A stretch of DNA of 60,000 nucleotides from assembly GCA_950295325.1 (NCBI GenBank), contig OX485804.1, positions 43,898,001-43,958,000 on the forward strand, read 5' to 3'. Both the position numbers and the translations under genes were made by a program. Positions within the stretch are counted from its first letter, which is position 1. The number at the start of each line of letters is the position of its first letter. The stretch comes from Polytrichum commune (lineage: Eukaryota; Streptophyta; Polytrichopsida; Polytrichales; Polytrichaceae). Below, one piece after another: positions 1 to 11,662 of the stretch. The notes beneath the pieces were generated by a model. The model did no database searches and was not told the origin of the DNA. It was given only the letters and a program-made list of their open reading frames with translations.

Positions 1-1060
1 CAATTCATGTAAGATTGGTGGGGTCCAATTCAAAGAGCAAGACATCTAGCCACTCGCATAACAGGTCATACATTCGAGGGACTGCGTTACCAAAACGTAA
101 AGGCCCAATGATGGTTTTCAGCGGTTCTGGCTGGTTGGAGAAACGAAATGCCCTGCCCTAAAACACAATGGACTCTTAAATACGTGGGGTGCATTAGGTA
201 AAGTAAAGGGTACCTCAGATTACAAAGGGAAATTTGGCATGGGTCTTTACAAAGGGGACATGACATACCATGTTATTTCTTTAAAACACCTAAAGAAAAG
301 GAAGTCAATGATAGAGGCCCATTTGCTGCTCCATGAGTGGAGGTGCACTCGCCAGAAAGTTTTAGTGGGGCCGGTCCACGGCCTAGCGTATCGTAGTAGG
401 TTTATCATCTCCAGCGTGCTGGGCCTCGGCAGACGCAGGAGACGAGAAATGTTAGTAGTCTACAGACCAGGAGCGATCTTGGGCTGTGCCAAATTGGCAC
501 TCACTCGGAGCTTAACTGATTTTCTGGAATTCTCGCAACCTCTTCTCCAACAGAACGGAGCCAGATTGCGAATTTGGAGGTCGTTTGGGAACATATTGAA
601 TGTATTTTGGCCGAATTTGGGGGAGGGAAAGAATCTAATCTTTGAACGATTTTTGAGTTGACCGAGACAGAAGAGAGGACTCGGAGTGGAAGCAACTTAT
701 TTGCCAAATGGTCTTGGGAGTAAGTGCTCTAACCTAGCTGAATGTCACTTTGACCATTTTTGCGCCCAAAAGTGTTGATGAATTCGAGATTTTTGAGACT
801 TTTCCACGCACTTTGTCATCGAATTCGCTTTGGGAAGCGGTGAAAACATTCGACTCCTTAGTTGGCAAGCGGTTCTTGAGAGAGTGCAACTTTGGGGAGA
901 AGTAGCGAACCTATCCGAAAACTTTGAAGAACCCTCCCCTTGAATTCTTTGCCTACTTCTGAGGTTTTAGCTGCTGCTTCCAAAAGTCAGCAACCACAAT
1001 TTCTAGGGTTTTAAGGGCTTGGAGGCCATCCTCATCATCATCATCATCATCATATAAAAG
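1..1060. other. Upstream region of the ORANGE-like gene
   Basis: No gene is supported here. The open frames on both strands show no family resemblance, codon pattern or plausible splice context. The last 30 bases before the ATG hold a TCA triplet run followed by an A/T-rich stretch, so the 5' UTR of the downstream gene probably lies in this part. No convincing TATA box at a normal distance was recognised. Confidence 0.5.
1032..1053 (+). repeat. (TCA)n microsatellite in the 5' UTR of the ORANGE-like gene
   Basis: About seven consecutive TCA triplets end eight bases before the start codon at 1061. This is seen directly. It is probably transcribed as part of the 5' leader. Confidence 0.85.
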
Positions 1061-4000
1061 ATGCAGATGAAAGCGTTGCAATGGGTTGGTGGTGGAATTG
1101 GGCTACCTCAGCTCCTCCAAGTGAGGAGAATCACATTTCCACGGGGATTGGCTGGCCAAGCTCGAGCAGGTTTGCGCAGATGGAATGGAAGGGTAGAATG
1201 GAACGGAAATCCGGGCGAGAAAGGCAAACTGGGCAAAGGCACTGAAACTGGATCCGTTGAGACGGCTGCACTATCATCAAGGTGCGAGGATTTTTATTAT
1301 CTTTATCTTTGTTTTGTTGTTTTTTTCCCCTGTTTTTGTGTGTTCCCGGATGGCTTTCTCAATGGCAATGTACGTCTTTATTGCCATTAGTTCGGGACTT
1401 CAGATGAATGACCATTTTATTTTCCGTGAGGTTGGACCTATTCTTCATCTGAATGAAAAACAATGCTTGAGCATATACGTTATGTTGCGGATTTGTCGTC
1501 CCGAGCGTAATCTTACCTGTTTGCCTCAAAAGTCTGTATTTTAACCATTTTGTGAGGATAAGGGGATTTTATACCTCACCAGCTGCATCCTTGTGTTCCA
1601 ATGATTTTGTACGTTCCCAGATGGCTTTCAACGTGGCAATCTGCGGATACATTCTCAATAGTTCGGGACTTTGGGTGAATGAACAAGTTCTATTTTGTGA
1701 GGTTGGGCCTGGTCTTCATCAGAATGAAAACAATGCTTTTGTATGTGTGTTGTCGATTTGTAGTCTCGAGCGTCATCGGACCTATTTTGCCTCAAACGTC
1801 TGTATCTCAACCATTTTGTAAGGGTAAGGCGAATTTGACCTCACCAGGTGTATCCTTCTGTGCGTTGTGTAAGGTTGGATTCTACATGACCAACCACTTA
1901 AGTGAATCCATTTGAGCAGAAGGAAATATCAACACCACTTCATGCTGCTTGACGGCTCCTGTTGGCTATGAATGTGTGACTTAACTAGTGAATAGACCTG
2001 GTATGATGATGTTCTATTGATGTGAGATGTCTACTTGTTTGTAGTTTTATGGGTTTCAATGAAAGTGAACGAAGGTGTTTGTTATATTTAATGCAGAGGA
2101 GGTGATGATGCAGACGCATTCTGTATCATTGAAGGGCGTGATACTGTGTTGGATTTTGCTAAGATGGACCTTCAAGAGATTCGAGATAATATTACAAGTC
2201 GCCGCAACAAAATATTTCTTCTTATGGAAGAGGTTGACTTCTTCGATTTATTTTTGTTCTTTCAATTGTAAACTTGTGACTTCCATGCTCTTGTTCAATC
2301 AATAAATCTGTCTCTAAGCAATTAGGTACTGTGAAGAAGCTGAGTGACATTCCCAAATCAGTGACTTCCTTTTATGATGGTTTGAAACTTAATGTTATAA
2401 ATTGATCCACTTCTTTCTCAAAAAACATTTTCAGTATTTTCCACAAATGGTTCTGCTCTTCCTCTGCCAAACTTCATCATCTTCCAAAATGATCAGTCTT
2501 GATACCAACACGACTTCTGTCCTCATGCAGCAAATATCAATGAGCCTAAGTTCCTCTCACCCAAATCTAAAATTGTGGTAAACTTACAACAGACCCTTAA
2601 AGAGTGTGAAAGATGATGTATTCTGCAGGTTAGGAGATTACGGATTCAACACAAAATCAAGAGCACAGAGAAAGGTATAGAGGATGTTGCGGAAGATGAT
2701 GAGATGCCTGAGTATACCTCCTCCATCCCGCTTTTGCCACCAATGGTATGTCTGACTGCAACAATGAAAGGGCTGGCAATAACACAATAGAGGCTACCTA
2801 ATTAGATCATTTTGGCTACTAAGTCTATTTATAAGTACTTTTGAAGGGATTCTAGTGGTGCTTATTCAGATTAAACTGAAGGGATTCAAACGACTGTATT
2901 TTGCAGACAGAAGCAACTCTGCAGCAGTACCTAAGGACATGCATTTTCATTTTGGCCGGAATTATCCTATTTGGTGGTCTCATTGCCCCTGTTGTAAGTC
3001 TTCTATCAACTCCTTTGCCTGCAGTCAACATGAAAGTTATGTGGATTTTTGTAAAAGCTGTTCTCCTGTAGTAGAAAAGGTTGCCACCAGTAACCATATT
3101 AAATTGTTCACCTCATTGGGTTGGTGCCAATTAATACAGCCTCAATTAGGATCAATTGCTATTGTTTCTCTTCTTCAACAATTTGTAGCGGGCCTCATAT
3201 TGTGATTTTTCTTTCAAGTTGACAAAGCTTAATTGGGCCCAATTGAAAATTTTGATAGCAAGTTTTTCAACTTGCAAGGTCATACTCCTCGCGATGGATC
3301 TCTGCATTTTATTCATATGAAGGTGGAAGAATAAATATGCTCAATTTTATTTGGCTGCGCTATAATTGGTGCAGCTGGAGTTAAAGCTTGGAATTGGAGG
3401 TACTTCTTATGAGGATTTCATACGAAGCATGCATCTTCCAATACAGCTCAGGTATGTACTTGCCTCTGCAGGTAGAATAGTCTTCAATATGTGTTTTGTG
3501 GCGCATCTGAATGTTAGAAGTGGATGTTCTTGGTGTCAGGTTTTTTTATAAGCAAAGCTTGAGAAGTTGACACTGAAGCTCTTTACCCCTAGTACACAAA
3601 GGTGTATTCAAGTTCCAGATGTGAACTTGATTACGTGCAGCAGATGTCAAATGAGTTTTTTTTTTTTTTTTTTAATTTAATTCACCTTTGATAGTGGTAC
3701 GATTTGCATTGATTAAAGCAAACACATATGGCACTTTGAACCATGTAATTGATTTCCTGCAAAAGATAATTGTTGTTCGTGGGATGTGTGGGTGTAGTGA
3801 GGTGGACCCAATTGTGGCATCCTTTTCTGGTGGAGCAGTTGGTGTCATCACAGCTCTCATGATTGTGGAGCTTAATAATGTGAAGCAGCAAGAACACCAG
3901 CGATGCAAATACTGTCATGGAACTGGTTTGTTATAACTCATGGTTGCTCATGTTAAAAAACCTTGTATGCAATGAAACTTTACTACACAGAAGGTTATAT

Positions 4001-5796
4001 ATTATCCCATTTCAATGTTTACAACAATACAGGTGGACCCTGGTTTGCATGTTGTATAGGGTGTCATATTTGTGGTCTTTTTGCTATAGGCCAGCTTGGC
4101 ACTGCTTTTGATTTCCTCTTCCTTGTCTACTCATCTATATATTATATGTAGACTCCACGTAGTGGTTAGGCTAAGTGATTATGCTCATGTGTCTATTTTT
4201 TATTGGATATGATGAGTGCACTTGAATTTCTACACCCTACCACCTACGGTCTACCCATTCATAGTGGAGTTATATGGGTGAATTGGATATATTCAACCGA
4301 CCATTTGGGAACCTAGGGGCTTGCCCTTGGGGAGATATGTGTAGTTGGCTTGTCTGTGCCCGTTCAAGGTGTTCACCTTCAAAAGGAGGCAGTAGTCTTC
4401 AGGGGCCTTCTTATTCTTGTAGTGCTTATTTTGGATGACATATAGACTTAGACCAACTCGAAAATGAAGCAACACCTTAATTCATGCCGGTGGCAACAAC
4501 GTAGTCATCTTTCCTTTTTCTTTATTCTTATTGCCTTGACCAAATGAAGCATCTTGAAGCCACAATGCATTCAAAATCTATGCATTGGCAGAGAGCTATC
4601 TCTGTTCAGGAACCGTTTGCTTCTTATTCTGCAATTGTGGATTAGAAACTGACTTTGTAGTTTTATGACTGGCAGGGTACTTGGCGTGTGCACGTTGTGC
4701 TGCCTCTGGTTCCATAGCAGCAGTAGATGCACTTGCAACTGCAGATGGAGCCGTTGCCCCTACAACATCTCAACGGTGCCCTAATTGTATGGGCGCCACA
4801 AAGGTATTTATCATGGTCTAACTATTCTTGTTTGCATTTGTGTTCGTTAAACATCAGTGTTCTAGAGTCATTTCAAATTCCAAATCAGAGTCAAGATGAA
4901 AAAGTTGTAAGAGGTCAAAGTGAGGACTCTCTTTCTCTTTACGTGATTACATAGGCCCTCCCAATTATATAAACAATTGAACCTCGAATGGTTTCTATAT
5001 TTCTAGCGCACAGTCCAATCTCACCATAACACGTACTAAGAGTGTACTCATTGTTGAGAGGGTATAGTATGAAGTGCCATGATTGAATTAAAAAGTGGAG
5101 CAATATTGTAGACTGGTAAAGAGGATCTTGGAATCAAGGTATTTCTCAATCTAATCACATACTCAGTGTACTTATTGTAAAGGTACTCAGCATGTAGTGT
5201 TGTAACCAATGTTGGTCTGGTATCGTCGTTATTTGATACCATTCAGGTATCTATAACGAGGATTTCACATAATGGATATGGGTGTTTGACGGTATTTATA
5301 ATTTCAATACCATTTGGATCTATATACCAGGCAAGCAAAATTGTCCCAGTATGAATATGGTTTAGAATGATTTTGACCCAAATGCAATGACGGGTATGCA
5401 AAGATTTTCTCACCTCCACATACCTACCGAATATCAATATTTGATTGGAACCATAGGTAGGTTCTTCGATACCATTCTTGATGTTGATTATTGATACCCA
5501 TGCATTCACCTATAAACTAGACTGACATTGGTTGTAAGCACATTACTATCTGATGGTCAGAAAGGTCATTTTGTGTCAGCTTTCTTCTATAGTCTAGTCC
5601 TCTCTGTCAAATACAATTTGGAATTCAAAGTTTCTATTAAATCTGTTGATATCAATTTGGAATGTCTTTCTCACTTTTCATTTGCTTATGTGGGATGTTA
5701 TGTGTATATTGTGTGCAGGTGATGTGTCCAACTTGTCTCTGCACAGGTATGGCACTGGCAAGTGAGCATGACCCTCGCATTGACCCCTTCCAGTGA
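1061..5796 (+). CDS. OR: ORANGE (OR) protein, plastid DnaJ-like zinc-finger holdase, 8 exons
   Basis: Exons: 1061-1281, 2097-2232, 2629-2745, 2907-2993, 3375-3451, 3798-3925, 4676-4803, 5719-5796; 972 nt, 323 aa, all GT-AG with matching phases. OR proteins stabilise phytoene synthase in plastids and promote carotenoid accumulation and chromoplast formation (family knowledge). Exon 1 is basic and hydroxylated, as expected of a transit peptide. Exons 2-3 carry the conserved SRRNKIFLLMEE ... RRLRIQ helix region. Exon 4 holds the first membrane segment (IFILAGIILFGGLIAP), exon 5 the ELKLGIGGTSYEDFI motif, and exon 6 a second hydrophobic segment. The DnaJ-like cysteine domain follows (CKYCHGTGYLACARC, CPNC, CPTCLCTG). 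The C-terminus ASEHDPRIDPF is diagnostic. Length is close to Arabidopsis OR (about 307 aa). Start chosen as the first ATG in frame with the transit region. Intron 1 contains a tandem repeat. Confidence 0.95.
1282..1890 (+). repeat. Tandem repeat, about 270-bp unit, in intron 1 of the ORANGE-like gene
   Basis: Two long units and a partial third follow the exon-1 donor at 1282. The motif TTCCCGGATGGCTTTC near 1343 recurs as TTCCCAGATGGCTTTC near 1613. The text around 1540-1575 recurs at 1806-1840 (CTGTAT..CAACCATTTTGT, then CTCACCAG). Spacing is about 266-273 bp. Units are diverged but collinear. Confidence 0.85.
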
Positions 5797-6871
5797 GAAT
5801 TAAACTCTTATGGATCGATGTAATTTGGCAAAATATGCACCATTCTTGTGTGTAACTTAGGGACCAGCAAGTCTGAAGAAAATGCAGGCTGCAATGAATA
5901 GACCATGACATGAATAGACCATTCTATTGTGAGGAGAGTGGTTTGTCAAAGGATGTATTATTACAAAGCATACATATGATTGGGTTTCTCTTATCAATTG
6001 ACTATGTATGAACTGAGTTCACATGTGCACTTCGGTGTTGTCTACATCCATATCTGTGCAAAGATGCATCATTTCCATTGCGCAAAAGAACATATACCAT
6101 TGTTCTGGGTTGTATTACTTAGCAAACCCTACATTCAAAAGTATAGTAAGCTCTAAAATAAGAGCCAAGGAACAAGGGACCTTGGCCCCCAAACAATAAG
6201 TTCAACATTCCCCCAATTGACATCTTCATCTTGGAGATGGAACTCCATTCTTTTTGCATCCGATATGATAATACCTGGACGTTGCAAAACCTGAGCCTCT
6301 GGAGAGATGTCACATGTACTCATTTAAGCACTTTAAAAAGGAAGGCATTGCAAATTCACAAAAGTAATTTGCAAAAGTATATGTTAACCAACAATCTAAC
6401 ACTTAAGATAACCCTCCACATTGTGCTTGAAAGAATCCAGACAATTTCACACTGCTGATTAAACTTGCAATATATACAAATGCCAAAAATTGATATTTGA
6501 AGTTGTTACATATTCATAACTGTAATAACAGTGAATTTTGTCACAACCAGGTTCAAGGCCTTGCAGAAGAATAATTGTGATTTTACGTTTCTTGTAACAA
6601 GTAGATACCATCAAATTGCATGGTAGGCAAAGGTAAGACAAGTATAACCAAAAACTTGAAGCCGTAAGCTAAGCTCTTCATAAAAAAGGTGAAATCAAGT
6701 TTCCGTTTCCCTACAGTAAGGATGGATAGGCCTTTCCAAGGTCCAAAAATACTGGCTACACTGACACAAATCAGTTTAGTGCTGCAAATCACATACCCGG
6801 AAGAAAAAAATTGGTTGTCTAACCCTGAAGGATGTTGAGTGCGAGTGTGAGGTTCTAGGTGCACAAAAGTC
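5797..6871. other. 3' regions of two convergent genes
   Basis: This is the gap between the stop of the ORANGE-like gene (+) and the stop of the SAP30BP-like gene (-). It is AT-rich with several polyadenylation-like AATAAA variants and no recognisable gene. Both 3' UTRs must fall here. Confidence 0.6.
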
Positions 6872-9800
6872 TTAATGATGACCTGCTTTGTCCCACTTGC
6901 TTTTCTTATTGGTGCGAGATTCAGTTCTGACTTCACTTGTTGACGAGGTGTGTACCAGTGAAGAGGTAGTAGTAGTAATGGTGGCATGGTTCGCCTCACC
7001 TAGTCGAGTATGTGAAGCGACCACTGCAAGCCCTGCAAAATACAGATGTTAAAATTCAGATGCTAACGATGCTAAAAGTAGAACAGGTGCTATCAATCCG
7101 TTTTACCAACAAATGCTAAAAAATAAGAATGCACTCCTGCTAATTGGAACGTGCAAAAGAGATCATTGGGCATTTGCAGATTCTAGGATCCTAAAATTTG
7201 TTCCAAAAGAAGTGTGTGCAAAAAATGTGAAGACTCAAGTCAAGAAGCCTTTCAACACACCCTTCTGAGTAGTGAGAAGCTGAGTGGCTCGCACGAAGTC
7301 AACATTTGTTCTCTGATTCTGCCTTCTCTCATTCTCCTTGCGTTCAGATTCCTTTCTCTGCTCTGCGGCTGCTCACCCAAGTACACACACATATAATCAG
7401 ATAGGTGCTGTATAATAAGATCTAAGACACAAGTATCACAATGTAAAGAAAGGTAAGTTACTCAAAATGGCTGTTTGCAGAACTGATCCATCATATAGAA
7501 ATAAGTTTTTAATTAGTGCATTTAAGAACCCACAACTTGTAGGAAGTTGCACCTGCTCAGTAACATATTTTGTAGATACTCTAAAGGCACAAACTTAACC
7601 CTGGTATTCAATATAAAACCATGATGATGGATTTAGAGATGATCAACTAGCAACAATAGGCAAAATAAATACAGTTGCCTTGAATTCACATAATGAAGTG
7701 TGCAATTGTACCCAAGGCATCAGCATAGTCGCTTTTATCATAACCATGAGGATCAAAGATCTTGGGATCAAAACAGCTGCCAATTTCATCAATTTTCTGA
7801 TGAACAACTGCCAGCTGCAAAAAATCAGGATTTCTGTAACCCTTTGAATTGCGCAGGTCTTCGTTGAAGCTCCTTCCCCGTTCTTTCCACTTCAAGAACA
7901 TCGCAAACTTGGCCTGCCAGTGTCAACATAAGGGAAGTCAATAATATGGTAACAGCATTCCGCTAGAACTGCAAAAGTGTTATTTGATATGCAGCTAGAA
8001 CCATGTAGTATGTCAATGAATAAGTTCAAGTTCATCCTGAACTGCAAAACACGTGGTCTTCATGAACTCCATTTCAGACTTATCATCATCCCAGATACAT
8101 TTGCCCAGTCATTGGTACCATGGTGTTTCTAAATACAAAGTATGTCATTCTTTACATCCATGAGTGTTTTCTCAATTCCAAATTCAAACAGCCTTACACA
8201 GTCTTAGTTTGTCACCACCCCTACAAAAAATTGATCCATAAGAAACTTATGTAGATTTACAACTTTTGATACTTTGATACTAATTTCTATAACCTTATGC
8301 AGTTCAAAGCAAAAATCAACCGTACAAACGGTAGTGTCAAAATTATGCATCTTCAACTCATGATGACTCACAAATACGAAAACTACCATTCATTAGTAAC
8401 TGAGTGAGGTGGACAGCTCTTGGAATATGTATATGCCTTGAACCATAGGAAGTTATGCTTGGTGGAACAACAGCAGCTATAACTGTACAGTGCAATAACA
8501 CTTATTTCACCTTACATAGCACACAAAAAAGATTGCGAAAGAAACCTGCAATTCGTTTGAGCATGGTGTTGATGGAGGAGATGGCCAAAATTCTGAAAGC
8601 ACATCCTCCTCTGCACTAGGGACCTCACCTCCACCATTGTTGATTGATTCTTGTAGAGTAGAATCATCCTGTGCTTGCTCTTCTAATTTGCTTGCTGCAG
8701 ATGGCTCACCACCAACTTCTGCTATTGGTGAAGCAGAAACTTGCTCTGGAAGGCTACCTGCTCTTCACAACAAAAGTCACAAAATGGTAACTTTAGAGAT
8801 TCAGAGCATTGATTGATTCCAACTAATCTCTTCATAGTCCTGTAACATGAATCCAGCATAACAATGCCACCAGGATTTCACATAGCATGGTTGGAATGCA
8901 CATTTAATTACCACCATAAAAGCTATGATATTACCAATCACTATGAGTGAAGAAAAGGACTCTGCCTGCATCATTGATTTCGAGGTACGTTACAGATTTA
9001 AAATGTCAACCCAATGTCAACCATCCCATCACACAAACAAGAGGTCGAAACAGGAAATCACCTTCATCAGTCTGCATGTCATCAACCGTTGCCTCATCAT
9101 TTGCAGTGCCTACATCCATATCCTGCACACAGATTGGAGAAAACCAACTAATCAGCCCACCCAAATAGTTTCAGTCAGCTACATCAGGCTACACTTATAG
9201 CCCCAGTAGCCATCATGTCATGTTCCATAAGTGTACAAAACGGCATACACTTTGTAGTTTGTCATGCAATTCTCCAAGAGAGTCACCTCTATGAGATTCT
9301 TTCGGCACAATCCTAGGAGCCGCCAGAACATAAAGGACAGGAGAACCAGGATTTAGAAGCTCAAAATATTTGTCAAAAAAACTATAGCAGATAGAGGATG
9401 TGATATACTACAAAACATATCACATCTTAGAAAAGAAACCTTACTTTCTAAAACATCTTAACTCTGACAGGAGTGTATCACTAAGTGCTTTTGACTCCAA
9501 CAAATAATTTCAACAGCAACCTGCTAGACAATTAGTCCACTAACTGACGCACACACACAGAAAGGAGATGCTCCAATGCATAGCAAAAATGCACTGCAAA
9601 TAAAACCCAAACTCATCCACCTCCTCAGAATGCGAAACCAGAAAATCTTCTTATCAAGCCTCCTAGTAACATTGCCCTCCTGACCATGACCCGGGCACAT
9701 AAAGACTGAAAATCCTAACACAGAGTACAAGAAGAGGTGCTTCAGTACTTGCAAACTCTATGTGGTTATGGCATGAGACTAATAACAGGATTTCACTACG

Positions 9801-11598
9801 AAGGATGCTGAGAGATCAATGTTGTTCCTGCTCACAGGAACAACTGTTGTGAATTGGCAATTGATAAAAATTCCAGAAATTATACAGCACATCAATACTT
9901 GGACCCAGCCTTGTCCATTTCCTATATTGGATTGAATTCAAATGCCACATATGCTACACAACACCATAATTGGTAAATGCAATAGTCGAAACACTACTTA
10001 AGGAGGGGTTTGGAATAATCCAGTGCAATACTACCCTGGATTGTCCTTCCACTCTGCTCTGGATTAAGAGTCCTTCATTACTATGCCTTCCAAACTTAGA
10101 CAACAGAGGCTGGGCCTTACGGTCAGTGTTCCTAACCCCCTTATTGTACACTGGCGATTGATAAATATTCCAGAATTATGTACTATACCAATAGTTCGAA
10201 CCAACCTCGTTCCTTCCTCTATTGGGAGGAAATCAACTACCACATATGCTTGGTAAACGTAATCCCTCTGGATGAGGGATTTAAATTTTTGCCCAGTATG
10301 ACAGAACCCTGCATGGTCCTCACATTCTCCTCTGGAATGTAGTCCTTCATCACTATGTCTTCCAAACTTACACAACAAAGGCTGGGGTTTGTGCCTTATG
10401 GTCCTATTGAAATTAACGATTAATAAACATTCCAGAATTATGCAATATATCAGTTATTGGAACCAGCCACGTCAATTTCTTCTACTGGATCGAAAGAAAC
10501 TGCCACATATGCTACACTACACCATAGTCTGTAACTGTAATCCAATCGAACCGTTTTTTATCAAAAATTCTCCAGTATGACACGACCCTGCATGGTCCTC
10601 ACCCTCTGCTCTGGATTAAAGTCATTTCAAGAGCAAACAACAGAACAGAGGCTAGAGTTTTTGTTATTACCCGGTGTTCTTACCCGTCATCAGGATACCG
10701 AAAGACCGATGTTGTGCAACTATTGTGAATTGGCCATTGATAAAACATCTAGAAAATTATGCAACATACCAATGCTTGGAGAACATTTTGGAATTCTCCA
10801 GTACGATACTACCATAGATGGTTCTCACACTCTGCTCTGGATTAACGTCCTTAATTATTCACCATGTTTTCAAACGTAGAAAACAGGTCAGAGCCTAGCG
10901 TTCGTAGGTTTTGTGCCTTATGGTCCGGTGTTCCTGCCCCCGTCAAGATGTTGAAAGACCGATGTCAGTCCTGCTATTATCCTGTACAACTATTGTGAAT
11001 TTGCCATCGATAAATATTCCAGAAAATGCAACACGTGTAAAACTTGGAGAATACTTGGGAATTCTCCAGTACGATACTACCATGGACAATTCTCACACCC
11101 TGCTCTGGATTGAAGTCCTAAATTATTCACCACGCTTTTCCAACGTAGAAAACAGAACAGAGTCTAGGGTTTGTGCCTTATGGTCCGATGTTCCTGCCCC
11201 CTCGTCAGGATGCTGAAAGACCAATGTTGTACAACTATTGTGAACTGGCGATTGATAAAATTCCAGGAAATTATGCAACATATCAATACTTCGAGAACAT
11301 TTTGGAAATCTCCAGTGTGATACTACCATGGATGGTTCTCACACTCTGCTCCGGATTTCAGCCCTAAATTTTCCACCATGCTTTCAAACGTAGAAAACAG
11401 AACAGAGTCCAGGGTTCGTACCTTATGGTCCGGTGTTCCGGCCCCCTCGTCATGCGCATAGTCGACAATGCTCCCAGGTGCGTCAACCGCCGGAATCGAC
11501 GGCGAGGCCGCAGGGCTGTCATCGAGCTCGTTGTCTGAATCCACGTCGCCGTAAACGGAGAGCAGTGCAATGCCCTCCGCATTGCGTTTCCCCGCCAT
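6872..11598 (-). CDS. SAP30BP: HCNGP/SAP30-binding-protein-like transcription/splicing regulator, 7 exons
   Basis: Minus-strand exons in order: 11598-11422, 9359-9249, 9122-9062, 8757-8546, 7913-7712, 7368-7261, 7032-6872; 1032 nt, 343 aa. The N-terminus (MAGKRNAEGIALLSVYGD) matches the SAP30BP/HCNGP start. The HCNGP core lies in exons 4-5: CSNELQ, SFNEDLRNSKGYRNPDFL, then a FDPHGYDKSDYADAL helix. Exon 6 gives the basic helix and VDFV segment, and exon 7 the hallmark KKSKWDK near the C-terminus. The animal homologue binds SAP30 and promotes splicing of short introns (family knowledge); the plant role is poorly defined. A longer in-frame start exists at 11679, but it only adds a glycine/valine run encoded by a CTC/AAC microsatellite, so MAGK is preferred. 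The exon-2 acceptor (9359) is the least certain boundary. Intron 1 (2.06 kb) contains a six-unit tandem array. Confidence 0.9.
9790..11440 (-). repeat. Six-unit tandem array (about 245-280 bp) copying the exon-1/intron-1 junction of the SAP30BP-like gene
   Basis: The plus-strand motif CCTTATGGTCC and its flanks recur near 11421 (real exon 1), 11177, 10917, 10664 (degraded), 10394 and 10115 (degraded). Each is followed by GTTCCTGCCCC-like sequence and preceded by conserved blocks such as CTCTGCTCTGGATT and ATTGATAAA.ATTCCAGAAA. On the minus strand the better-kept units contain the last codons of exon 1 (DEGAGTxDHK) and the donor position. Seen directly; no external family was recognised. Confidence 0.92.
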
Positions 11599-11627
11599 GG
11601 CGCAACCTCGCGCAACAACAACAACAA

Positions 11628-11662
11628 CTCCTCCTCCTCCTCCTCCTCCCCCTCCTCCTCCA
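11628..11662 (-). repeat. (CTC/CCT)n tract in the 5' leader of the SAP30BP-like gene
   Basis: A nearly uninterrupted CTC run lies 30 bases upstream of the minus-strand ATG, next to an ACA/ACAAC run (11612-11628). On the coding strand it reads as GGA/GAG repeats and creates spurious poly-Gly and poly-Glu open frames. Confidence 0.85.

Noticed and set aside
239-661. 140-codon plus-strand open frame and its antisense at 501-707
   Set aside because: No homology or conserved motif; the composition looks non-coding.
9790-11440. CRISPR-like or protein-repeat interpretation of the regularly spaced array
   Set aside because: The whole unit of about 260 bp is repeated, without unique spacers between short direct repeats, and it lies in a plant intron.
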